Of a DNA stretch of 64,000 nt, positions 58,111-64,000 are shown piece after piece. The notes below the pieces were generated by a model. It was not told the origin of the DNA. It did not search any database and worked only from the letters and a program-made list of their open reading frames with translations. Numbering within the stretch: position 1 is the first letter of the stretch; each line of letters starts with the position of its first letter. A program made the position numbers and the translations under genes. Source of the DNA: Aeromonas aquatica (GTDB lineage: Bacteria; Pseudomonadota; Gammaproteobacteria; Enterobacterales; Aeromonadaceae); contig NZ_JRGL01000087.1 in assembly GCF_000764655.1 (NCBI RefSeq), positions 60,536-124,535 of the forward strand. The letters run 5' to 3'.

Positions 58111-59173
58111 GGTAGTCAGACTGGCGGCCCCGGTGGCCGCCCCTGTTTCGCGAGGATGCAATGTGGCCGACAACCGCCGTAGCGGGTTTGTCCTGCTTTA
58201 CAAGAGCCTGAAGGAATCTCCGTTCTACCGTGACCCGGTGCGCAAGGCGCTGTGGCTGCACCTGCTGCTGGAGGCGGCGCACGAGCGCTGCGAGGTGACT
58301 TTCAACAGCAATCGTCTGCTGCTGCAGCGTGGGCAGATCGTGGGCTCGGCCCGCTCCCTGGGGGAGGCCTGTGGCGTCTCTGAAGACAGTGCCCGCCGAT
58401 CCCTGGATGCTTTCGAGCAGGAGGGGATGATCAGCCGTTCAAGCAAGCAGGGCACCCGGGGGTACACCTTGGTCACCTTGCTCAACTACGACCCTTACCA
58501 GCGCGGAGTTTTAGAACACATTGGCGCGGAGTTGGGCGCGGAGTTGAAACCCGCATCAGGGCAGGGGATGGAGGGGGTATCACAATCTGATGGCGCGGAG
58601 TTAGGCGCGGAGTATCACGCCGAAGATCTAAACAAGATAAACAATAAAACAAACAAAGATCTTAAAGACTCTTCGTCACAACTCGCTGACGTGACTTTCG
58701 ACCAGGTTGGGGATGATCCCGCCACTCTGGGGGTTGTCGATCCCGAACCCAAGTCCAAGACCCGGGTCATTCCTGAGGCGGCCATCCAGACCCCGAACGG
58801 CAAGACGTGGGGCAATGGTGATGACCTGATGACTGCGCAGTGGATGTTCAGACGGGTACAACTCATCACCCCGAACGTCCTTGAGCCGAACTGGGTGCAA
58901 TGGGCCAACGTGATCCGACTGATGCGCATGCTGGACCAGCGCAGCCACCGCGATATCTGCGAGCTGTATGACTGGGTGAGCCGGGATGCGTTCTGGTGCG
59001 CCAACGTACTGTCCCCGCAGAAGCTGCGCCAGCAGTGGGATCGGTTGCAGGCCAAGCGTTGCAACCCGTCTGCCAGCCACCAGCGCCCCCTGTCTAACCT
59101 TGCGCAAGCCCAACAGCAGGTTCAGGCCTTGCGAGCCGCGGGGGTCGATTATGACGACAACACTCCCCTCTAA
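58103..59173 (+). CDS. Phage replication protein, lambda O-like
   Basis: A 356-residue protein. The N-terminal region has GFVLLYKSLKESPFYRDP near residue 28 and a winged-helix (SLGEACGVSEDSARRSLDAF) as in phage replication initiators and DnaT-like proteins. The middle (about 133-190) is encoded by repeated GCGCGGAGTT sequences and an AT-rich stretch, giving a GAELGAEL repeat; the C-terminal third is helical. Origin-in-gene layout matches lambda O. Its end overlaps the P-like gene. Confidence 0.8.
   Translation: MGEVVRLAAPVAAPVSRGCNVADNRRSGFVLLYKSLKESPFYRDPVRKALWLHLLLEAAHERCEVTFNSNRLLLQRGQIVGSARSLGEACGVSEDSARRSLDAFEQEGMISRSSKQGTRGYTLVTLLNYDPYQRGVLEHIGAELGAELKPASGQGMEGVSQSDGAELGAEYHAEDLNKINNKTNKDLKDSSSQLADVTFDQVGDDPATLGVVDPEPKSKTRVIPEAAIQTPNGKTWGNGDDLMTAQWMFRRVQLITPNVLEPNWVQWANVIRLMRMLDQRSHRDICELYDWVSRDAFWCANVLSPQKLRQQWDRLQAKRCNPSASHQRPLSNLAQAQQQVQALRAAGVDYDDNTPL
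58501..58675 (+). other. Origin-like iteron array and AT-rich region inside the O-like gene
   Basis: GCGCGGAGT(T/A) occurs five times: 58501, 58524, 58536, 58593 and 58605; two pairs have 12-base spacing. Immediately after, 58623-58663 is almost free of G and C and is flanked by AAGATCT and AGATCTT. This is the layout of lambda ori: iterons bound by O, then an unwinding element. Confidence 0.7.
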
Positions 59174-59636
59174 CGTGACCAGCCTGCCCGTCAATCCGGC
59201 CAGTCTGCAGGTGAGCACCGGCATGTCGATGTTCCTGGCCGACGAGCTGTTGCCGTTGATGGCAGGGTGCTGGCCCGCCAGTGCCAGCCAGTTGGATGCC
59301 AATGCCCGCGGCGTGGCCATGGCCTGGGGAGTTCAGCTGCGCGGGTTCACTGCCCAGCAGATCCGCGAGGCGGTGCTGGAGCTGGCCGATGATGCCGGTC
59401 GCCCGTTCGCTCCTCGCCCGGCCGAGGTCAAGGCCGCCATCCTGCAGCGCAATCCGGTACCGAAGTCTGCCCAGGTTGGCCGTCAGGTCTCCCTGCGGGC
59501 TTGCGAGATGCAGGCGCAGGCCCGGGTCTATGTGCGTGATCGCCAGGTGACTGATGAGGCGGTGCAGGCCGATCTTCAGCAGTTGTTGGCCAAGCTACGC
59601 CGTGAGGGCGTGACGATTACCGGGAGGATGGCGTGA
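59151..59636 (+). CDS. Phage replication protein, P-like helicase loader candidate
   Basis: A 161-residue protein overlapping the end of the O-like gene. The stretch MAWGVQLRGFTAQQIREAVLELADD (about 56-80) and RPFAPRPAEVKAAIL resemble the lambda P / replication P-like family that loads DnaB. Assignment leans on position after the O-like gene. Confidence 0.68.
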   Translation: MTTTLPSNVTSLPVNPASLQVSTGMSMFLADELLPLMAGCWPASASQLDANARGVAMAWGVQLRGFTAQQIREAVLELADDAGRPFAPRPAEVKAAILQRNPVPKSAQVGRQVSLRACEMQAQARVYVRDRQVTDEAVQADLQQLLAKLRREGVTITGRMA

Positions 59637-59917
59637 TGGCTGTGTCGCTCAGTGATGCATGTGAGCGGGACATTCGCCATGCCCAGTATGTGCGGGTGGC
59701 GGTGTACCCGGAGGTGAAAGACTGGTTGCCGGTGCAGGTGCGCCTCGAGGTGTCGGATTGCCCGAAACAGCTTGGGTTTACCTCACAGGCTCACCGTGCC
59801 GGGCACTACCTGGTGCAGGGGGCCGAGCTGGCGGAGGTAGTTAAGGCGGTCAACGCCTTGCGCGGCCAGCAACAGCGGCCCGCCACGTTGGAGATGATCC
59901 AATGCGCGATCTCGTGA
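59636..59917 (+). CDS. Phage protein of unknown function
   Basis: A 93-residue protein (MAVSLSDACERDIRHAQ). GGGAGG lies upstream and the ATG overlaps the P-like stop as GTGATG. No family was recognised. Overlaps the start of the next short gene by 16 bases. Confidence 0.65.
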   Translation: MAVSLSDACERDIRHAQYVRVAVYPEVKDWLPVQVRLEVSDCPKQLGFTSQAHRAGHYLVQGAELAEVVKAVNALRGQQQRPATLEMIQCAIS

Positions 59918-60003
59918 TGCCGGCGTTGTTGCTGTTGTTGCTCGTCGGTCTGGCGTTGTACCTGGCCGCCAATGTTTCGATGGGGGTAGATAGATGGAAT
60001 TGA
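59902..60003 (+). CDS. 33-residue single-pass membrane peptide
   Basis: MRDLVMPA is followed by a Leu-rich membrane helix and a short polar tail. GGAG lies eight bases upstream, and both ends overlap real genes in the tight early operon. Second tiny membrane peptide of this prophage (compare 49728-49808). Function unknown. Confidence 0.55.
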   Translation: MRDLVMPALLLLLLVGLALYLAANVSMGVDRWN

Positions 60004-60704
60004 TGATGCGGGGCGTGACCCCCTTGACGATGACCAGCGTGGAGCTCGCCGAGCTGACCTGCAAGGAGCACAAGAACGTGCTGGCCGATATTCGCCGGAT
60101 GCTGGTGGAGATTCAATCGGCTGAAAAGTCAGCCGAGTACCAGGACAGCCTTGGTCGTGCCCAGCCCTGCCTGTTGCTGGACAAGGACGAGACCCTTTGC
60201 CTGGTGGCCGGTTACAGCGCCCAGCTGCGGATCCTGATTATTCGCCGATGGCAGGAGCTGGAGCAGCAGGCCCACCAGCCCGCCCTGATGATCCCCCAGA
60301 CCCTGCCGGAAGCACTGCGTCTTGCCGCCGAGCTGGCTGAGCAGAAGATGGCGCTGGAGCAGAAGGTGGCGATGGATGCCCCGGCCGTGGAGTTTGCCAA
60401 GCAGATCGCCAGCGTGGAGAAGGGGATTACCCTGTCGGCATTTGCCAAGACGGTGGGCCTTGGCCCCAATACGCTGTTCACCCTGCTGCGTGATAGCAAG
60501 ATCCTGATGAGTTGCCGCGGTGAGCGCTGGAACCTGCCGATGCAGGAGTATGTGGACCGCGGGTTGTTCGCTACCCGGGAGAGCTCGTTTGACAGTAACG
60601 GTGAACGGCGCATCAGTTTCACCCCCCTGATCACCGGCAAGGGCCAGCAGTGGCTGGTGGAAAGGCTGATCCGTGACGGCGTTCTGCGCGGGGTGGCTGC
60701 ATGA
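59994..60704 (+). CDS. Rha/KilAC-type phage antirepressor
   Basis: A 236-residue protein. The N-terminal part (1-90) is Rha-like: MTSVELAELTCKEHKNVLADIRRML near residue 13, then QPCLLLDKDETLCLVAGYSAQLR. The C-terminal part (about 125-236) is a KilAC/ANT DNA-binding domain with ITLSAFAKTVGLGPNTLFTLLRDSKIL. Such proteins counter CI-type repressors or act as late regulators. Stop overlaps the next start (ATGA). Confidence 0.88.
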   Translation: MELMMRGVTPLTMTSVELAELTCKEHKNVLADIRRMLVEIQSAEKSAEYQDSLGRAQPCLLLDKDETLCLVAGYSAQLRILIIRRWQELEQQAHQPALMIPQTLPEALRLAAELAEQKMALEQKVAMDAPAVEFAKQIASVEKGITLSAFAKTVGLGPNTLFTLLRDSKILMSCRGERWNLPMQEYVDRGLFATRESSFDSNGERRISFTPLITGKGQQWLVERLIRDGVLRGVAA

Positions 60705-60898
60705 CTCATAACCTGGCCCTGCTGCCATCGGCTGAACGGCAGCGCATCGAGTTGATTAAGCAGGCGCACCTGCTGGTGTGGCGCCGGCGCCGCAACGAGA
60801 TTGGGCGTGAGGTAGTAGTGGCCGCCATCGATGAGGTGGAAGAAGTGCACCGTGAGTGGTTCCGCCAGCGGCTGAACGAGATCAGGGGGAAAGCGTGA
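60701..60898 (+). CDS. Small phage protein of unknown function
   Basis: A 65-residue, charged, mostly helical protein (MTHNLALLPSAERQRI, then RRRRNEIGREVV). Overlaps both neighbours by four bases, which supports it as real. No family was recognised. Confidence 0.68.
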   Translation: MTHNLALLPSAERQRIELIKQAHLLVWRRRRNEIGREVVVAAIDEVEEVHREWFRQRLNEIRGKA

Positions 60899-61887
60899 AC
60901 GTAGGCAATACCGTTTTTGTTGAAGCACTGGGGCTGGCCCTGGTGCCGTTGGGTGACAGCCTGCCTGCGGTGCGGCGCCAACTGGCTGGCAAGCAGGTGC
61001 GCCTGGTACATGATCAGGGATCCGACCTGTTGGCACAGTTCCCAGAGCTGGTGCCGGCCTTGGCCTGTGCTGCGGTGGTGAATGCTGCAGGCGGGGAGTC
61101 GTTGACGGCCAATGCTGCTGATTGTGTGATAGCCGATGGCTGCACGGGAGAATCCGTCACCGTTCTGGTGGAAGGTGTTCACCTGCCGCTGTGCTGGCAT
61201 CACGACAACGAGCACCACGATGGACAGTTGCCGATCAGCCTCGCCGATGTAGCCGAGTGGCTGGCTCGAGTGGTGCTGCAGCGGCTTGCCGGGTGGTGTG
61301 GGGTGGCTGTGCCCGAACTGACTGCCCGGGATCTGTGCTGGTGGGCAACTGTCTATAAGGTGCTTCCATCTTTGCCGGATCCGCTGCTGCGGGCAGCCTG
61401 CCGCCTTGCTCCCATCGAGCCGGACCGGAAGTGGTCGCCCCGCGGTAATCGTGAGACAGACGCCCGCTATCTTGATCATCGCCTCGCAGTGGCAGAGCGC
61501 GATCCGCTCGCCGATCTGCGGGCCCGTATCAATGCCAAGCCTGCCATCCGCCATATCGACCCCGAGCCCGCGGCCCTGCACCTGGGCAAGCCCAAGCGCC
61601 AACGTTGGGAGTGTGCAGCCTACCTGGCCTTTGTGCGGCAGTTGCCCTGTGTGGTGACAGGTCAGCGCGAGGGCATCGAGGCGCACCACGTTGTGGGTCA
61701 CGGGATGAGTGTGATGGGCAGCAAGGCACACGACTTGATGGCGTTCCCGCTCGCCCACCAGCCACACATGGAGTTGCACCGGATCGGGTGGAAGGCCTGG
61801 GAGGCCCAGCACGGTTCGCAGTTGGAGCACGTTATCAACACACTGGAGCTGGCTTGCTCCTTGGGAGTGTTCAATGCCAAAAGCTGA
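60895..61887 (+). CDS. Phage HNH-like protein (DUF968 type)
   Basis: A 330-residue protein starting at GTG 60895 (overlapping the previous stop, with AGGGGGAA upstream). The C-terminal region (about 235-330) has LPCVVTGQREGIEAHHVVGHG, GSKAHDLMAFPLAHQPHMELHR and a following Trp, the histidine-rich pattern of DUF968/HNH-fold nuclease-like phage proteins that sit near Nin and Q genes. The first 230 residues are of unknown function. Confidence 0.82.
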   Translation: MNVGNTVFVEALGLALVPLGDSLPAVRRQLAGKQVRLVHDQGSDLLAQFPELVPALACAAVVNAAGGESLTANAADCVIADGCTGESVTVLVEGVHLPLCWHHDNEHHDGQLPISLADVAEWLARVVLQRLAGWCGVAVPELTARDLCWWATVYKVLPSLPDPLLRAACRLAPIEPDRKWSPRGNRETDARYLDHRLAVAERDPLADLRARINAKPAIRHIDPEPAALHLGKPKRQRWECAAYLAFVRQLPCVVTGQREGIEAHHVVGHGMSVMGSKAHDLMAFPLAHQPHMELHRIGWKAWEAQHGSQLEHVINTLELACSLGVFNAKS

Positions 61888-62260
61888 TTCATGGACAGTG
61901 ACCCTGCCATGGCCCCCTTCAACCAACCGGATCTGGCGCAATGTGGCCGTAAGTGGCAAGCCCAGAACCCTGTTGAGCCAGGAGGGGAGGGTCTATCGCA
62001 AGGCTGCGGCCGATGCCTGCCTGGTTGCCAAGCTGGCCGGCAAGCAGATCTCCGATCGGTTGGCCCTGCGGCTGGTGGTACAGGCCCCTGACCGGCGAGC
62101 CCGGGATCTGGATAACATGGTGAAGGCGGTGCAAGACGCCCTGACCCACGCCGGAGTGTGGCTGGACGATAGCCAGATCGACCGGCTGCTGGTGGAGCGC
62201 GGGCCGGTAGTGAAAGGGGGAATGGTGTCGGTAACGGTGGAGGTGATGAGTGCGCTTTGA
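61874..62260 (+). CDS. rusA: RusA-family Holliday junction resolvase
   Basis: A 128-residue junction endonuclease. It starts with WTVTLPWPPSTNRIWR, then has RRARDLDNMVKAVQDALTHAGVWLDDSQID, containing the conserved catalytic aspartates of RusA. It resolves recombination and replication junctions of the phage. The start overlaps the HNH-like gene and its stop overlaps the GTG of the Q-like gene. Confidence 0.93.
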   Translation: MPKADSWTVTLPWPPSTNRIWRNVAVSGKPRTLLSQEGRVYRKAAADACLVAKLAGKQISDRLALRLVVQAPDRRARDLDNMVKAVQDALTHAGVWLDDSQIDRLLVERGPVVKGGMVSVTVEVMSAL

Positions 62261-62876
62261 ATATGCAATCGCGATTGGGGATCCTCGTTCTGTGATGCTG
62301 CAGGCCTATCAGGCCCAGTCAACGGGGCGTTCTCATTTGACAAAGAGTGATGTGATGACAGCATTGGGATTTGTTCAGAAGCATAACGGGGCAGGCATGG
62401 CGCTGGTGATGGCGCGCTACTGCAAGGACCTTGGGGATGCCAAGAAGGCCTTGCTGGCGGTGCAGGCCGAGTGCACCAAGCTTGCTCCCCGCTATGTGGG
62501 GGCCAACAAGGAACGTGGCCACGGCATGGCCTTGCGCCGGGTGGCCGAGTTGGCCCTGGAACACTACTGCCGCACGGTGGACACGCCGGGGGCGGCCTGT
62601 CACCCGCAGTTCTGCAGGGGGAGGGGAGTGATCCGCGACCTGGAACTGAGCCTCCTGCACGGCAAGGCGATCGATAAGGTCTGCCCACGCTGCAACGGTA
62701 CCGGCCTGCGCCCCATCCCGGGCACCCAGATCAGACGCGCAATTGAACTGTTGGCTGGTGGACTGACCCGTGGGCAATGGGAGCGGGGCTGGTATCCGCT
62801 CTATCTGGCGGTGCTGGCCTGGTGCCATGTGCAGGAGAGTGAGACTGAGAATATGTTCACTTCTGTCATTTTTTAA
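62250..62876 (+). CDS. Q-like late antitermination protein
   Basis: A 208-residue protein starting at GTG 62250 (GGAGGTGATGA upstream). Two cysteine pairs with spacing CHPQFC...VCPRCNGTG (about 125-155) form a zinc-finger pattern, and the following helical part (RRAIELLAGGLTRGQWERGW) fits phage Q/antitermination families. It is the last gene of the GC-rich early region, as expected for Q. Confidence 0.78.
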   Translation: MRFEYAIAIGDPRSVMLQAYQAQSTGRSHLTKSDVMTALGFVQKHNGAGMALVMARYCKDLGDAKKALLAVQAECTKLAPRYVGANKERGHGMALRRVAELALEHYCRTVDTPGAACHPQFCRGRGVIRDLELSLLHGKAIDKVCPRCNGTGLRPIPGTQIRRAIELLAGGLTRGQWERGWYPLYLAVLAWCHVQESETENMFTSVIF

Positions 62877-62898
62877 CCCAATAAATTCAATTGATTAC

Positions 62899-63060
62899 AT
62901 GTCTTTTTTGAGGGAGTGGGAGAGGCTAGAACGTGCCTTGGTTCAAAATAATGATCTATCAGGTTCTAATTTACTCCCGGTCTCGTATAGTATGTACGCA
63001 AAGAGGCTGTCTCATGAGAGGCCATTCATGTTCAGCATAGTTATTCAAAATTCGATGTAA
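62899..63060 (+). CDS. Possible 53-residue protein
   Basis: MSFLREWERLERALVQ starts an open frame of 53 codons in AT-rich sequence. There is no clear ribosome site, and nothing similar was recognised. It may be non-coding. Confidence 0.3.
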   Translation: MSFLREWERLERALVQNNDLSGSNLLPVSYSMYAKRLSHERPFMFSIVIQNSM

Positions 63061-63073
63061 AAGCAGCAATCTG

Positions 63074-63110
63074 GGGGCTGTAACTCAGTGGCGGTAGCAA
63101 ATCCAGCTCC
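63074..63110 (+). other. Truncated tRNA-like sequence
   Basis: GGGGCTG-TA-ACTCAGTGGCGGTAG resembles a tRNA acceptor strand and D arm, and AAATCCAGCTCC resembles a tRNA 3' end that can pair with the 5' strand (with one G-U). The anticodon arm and most of the T arm are missing. A late promoter may also lie here. Nothing else was seen in 63061-63219. Confidence 0.35.
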
Positions 63111-63219
63111 TTATTTTTGTTGCTTGTTGCGTTAAAAAATGAATTTGCCAGTCAATGCTGGTTATTTTTAGTTTCAAAAAAACATAAACATAAATAGCAA
63201 TAATTTAGAGAGCAGCACG

Positions 63220-64000
63220 GTGACCACTACAGTATTTAGAAACTCGAATGGTAATGTGACAATGGCGAGTGATAGCAGGGTCACATGGGTAAATGGAGAC
63301 AATCTCCCAATACAGTGGTTTGATTCAACTGATTTTTTAAAAACGCTCACTATTGATGGTGTGATGTATGGTTTTGCTGGAACGAATTTTATGTTCAAAA
63401 TGTTCCTGCAAAATTATACTACAGCGCAGCAATCCGAGTTTGTTCTTGATACATTGGTTTCATTTGCCAAGAGCAATAGGGTTCAGTTTTTCATTATTCG
63501 CTTCGATGGCGTTTCACTTAAATTATTTGCATATTCCCCACCCGAATCTGGCAACCCAGAAATATTGCGTACATCTAGAGATCCTGCAATTGAAAAGACC
63601 ATTTATGCAATTGGTTCTGGGAAATATGCAAAGGAATTTAGTAAAAATAAGACAGCTATCAATGCTCAAGTTCCGATTCGTCGGATAATAGCAGCGAATA
63701 TAATTGGTTTGAAAAAAAGCAGAGTGTCAGAACTTGATAAGGTAGCAGCCTTAAGACCTCTAACACTTGAACAATCATCTATGGCATACCATGCTTGCAA
63801 AAGTAAGGGTGGTGATATTTTTACCGGCGGAGAGGTTAATATGACTCAACATGCAACACAGCAGCAAATCCAAAAACAGATAGATATTCTTGACCGTATG
63901 GATCAGAGAGCAAAAGCTGTTGGTGCAGTGTGTGCTAGTCCCGTTGATGCTACACTGGAAGTTAAACAGCTACAGCTTATGGGTCAATACTCTGTTAGTC
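63220..64000 (+). CDS. HslV/proteasome-like Ntn hydrolase, C-terminus off the window
   Basis: An open frame of at least 260 codons with no stop before the window edge. With GTG start it begins (M)TTTVFRNSNGNVTMASDSR, like HslV (MTTIVSVRRNGHVVIAGDG) and proteasome beta subunits: Thr2 would be the N-terminal nucleophile and Asp18 the conserved partner. It continues with KTLTIDGVMYGFAGT (lysine near 41; HslV has a Lys before a similar GFAG) and IYAIGSGKYAKEF near 133, close to the HslV IAIGSGG segment. Later, GGDIFTGGEV recalls the HslV C-terminal part. The rest is helical. An in-frame stop at 63169 limits the start; no ATG is available. The gene is AT-rich prophage cargo. No HslU-like partner is visible. 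Confidence 0.8.
   Translation, partial: MTTTVFRNSNGNVTMASDSRVTWVNGDNLPIQWFDSTDFLKTLTIDGVMYGFAGTNFMFKMFLQNYTTAQQSEFVLDTLVSFAKSNRVQFFIIRFDGVSLKLFAYSPPESGNPEILRTSRDPAIEKTIYAIGSGKYAKEFSKNKTAINAQVPIRRIIAANIIGLKKSRVSELDKVAALRPLTLEQSSMAYHACKSKGGDIFTGGEVNMTQHATQQQIQKQIDILDRMDQRAKAVGAVCASPVDATLEVKQLQLMGQYSVS

Larger units (their letters stand above)
47880..64000. mobile_element. Lambdoid prophage, left half
   Basis: From an integrase next to sbcB, the window carries a leftward early operon, a CI/Cro-type switch, rightward replication genes, a resolvase and a Q-like antiterminator, in lambda-like order. No structural genes or right attachment site are seen, so it continues past the window. The left boundary is approximate and no tRNA gene is adjacent. 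Stop/start overlaps (ATGA, GTGA) are frequent, as in phage early operons. Confidence 0.92.

Overview
The window is GC-rich chromosomal DNA of a gammaproteobacterium, almost certainly Aeromonas. The first quarter is a complete catechol-peptide siderophore locus of the amonabactin type, which is typical of that genus. The housekeeping genes (serC, aroA, aroG, yfcL, cdd, yohK, yohJ, sbcB) are close relatives of enteric proteins. Species was not determined.

Region 1 (1-25.7 kb) handles iron. A near-perfect Fur box precedes a rightward operon amoC-amoE-amoB-amoF-amoA-amoG-amoH. amoC, amoB and amoA make 2,3-dihydroxybenzoate, amoE activates it, and AmoB carries it. AmoF (C-A-T), AmoG (TubC-C-A-T-E-C-T) and the free-standing A domain AmoH assemble the peptide. 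No thioesterase is present. A second Fur box lies between a leftward periplasmic binding protein and a rightward EntD-type phosphopantetheinyl transferase. A third controls a leftward group: MFS exporter, TonB-dependent receptor, two FecCD permeases and an ATPase.

Region 2 (25.8-47.8 kb) is core genome: a secretin-like protein, a YfeZ-like protein, corA, the electron-transfer flavoprotein genes (ETF-QO divergent from etfB-etfA), serC, aroA, aroG with a TyrR box, a TerC-family protein, an ATP-NAD-kinase-like protein, yfcL, an acyl-CoA synthetase, yohJ-yohK-cdd with a CRP site, a GH36 glycosidase and sbcB. Three gene ends here have been tandemly duplicated. The ETF-QO 3' end has decayed copies. 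The etfB/etfA junction is duplicated over 98 bp, making a 33-codon chimeric minigene. The convergent acyl-CoA-synthetase/cdd junction is repeated at an exact 251-bp period.

Region 3 (about 47.9 kb to the end) is the early half of a lambdoid prophage next to sbcB. It has an integrase, an AlpA-like regulator, a leftward operon with two DNA methyltransferases, a CI/Cro switch, CII-like, O-like (with an internal origin-like iteron array) and P-like replication genes, a Rha/KilAC antirepressor, an HNH-like protein, RusA and a Q-like antiterminator. Four related 13-bp operators sit at predicted PL, PRM and PR. Two visibly AT-rich cargo segments stand out. One is a two-gene module directly downstream of cI (NdpA/YejK-like protein plus a membrane protein), in the position of lambda rexAB. 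The other is a gene running off the window end that reads as an HslV/proteasome-like N-terminal threonine hydrolase. These are the best candidates for undescribed systems.
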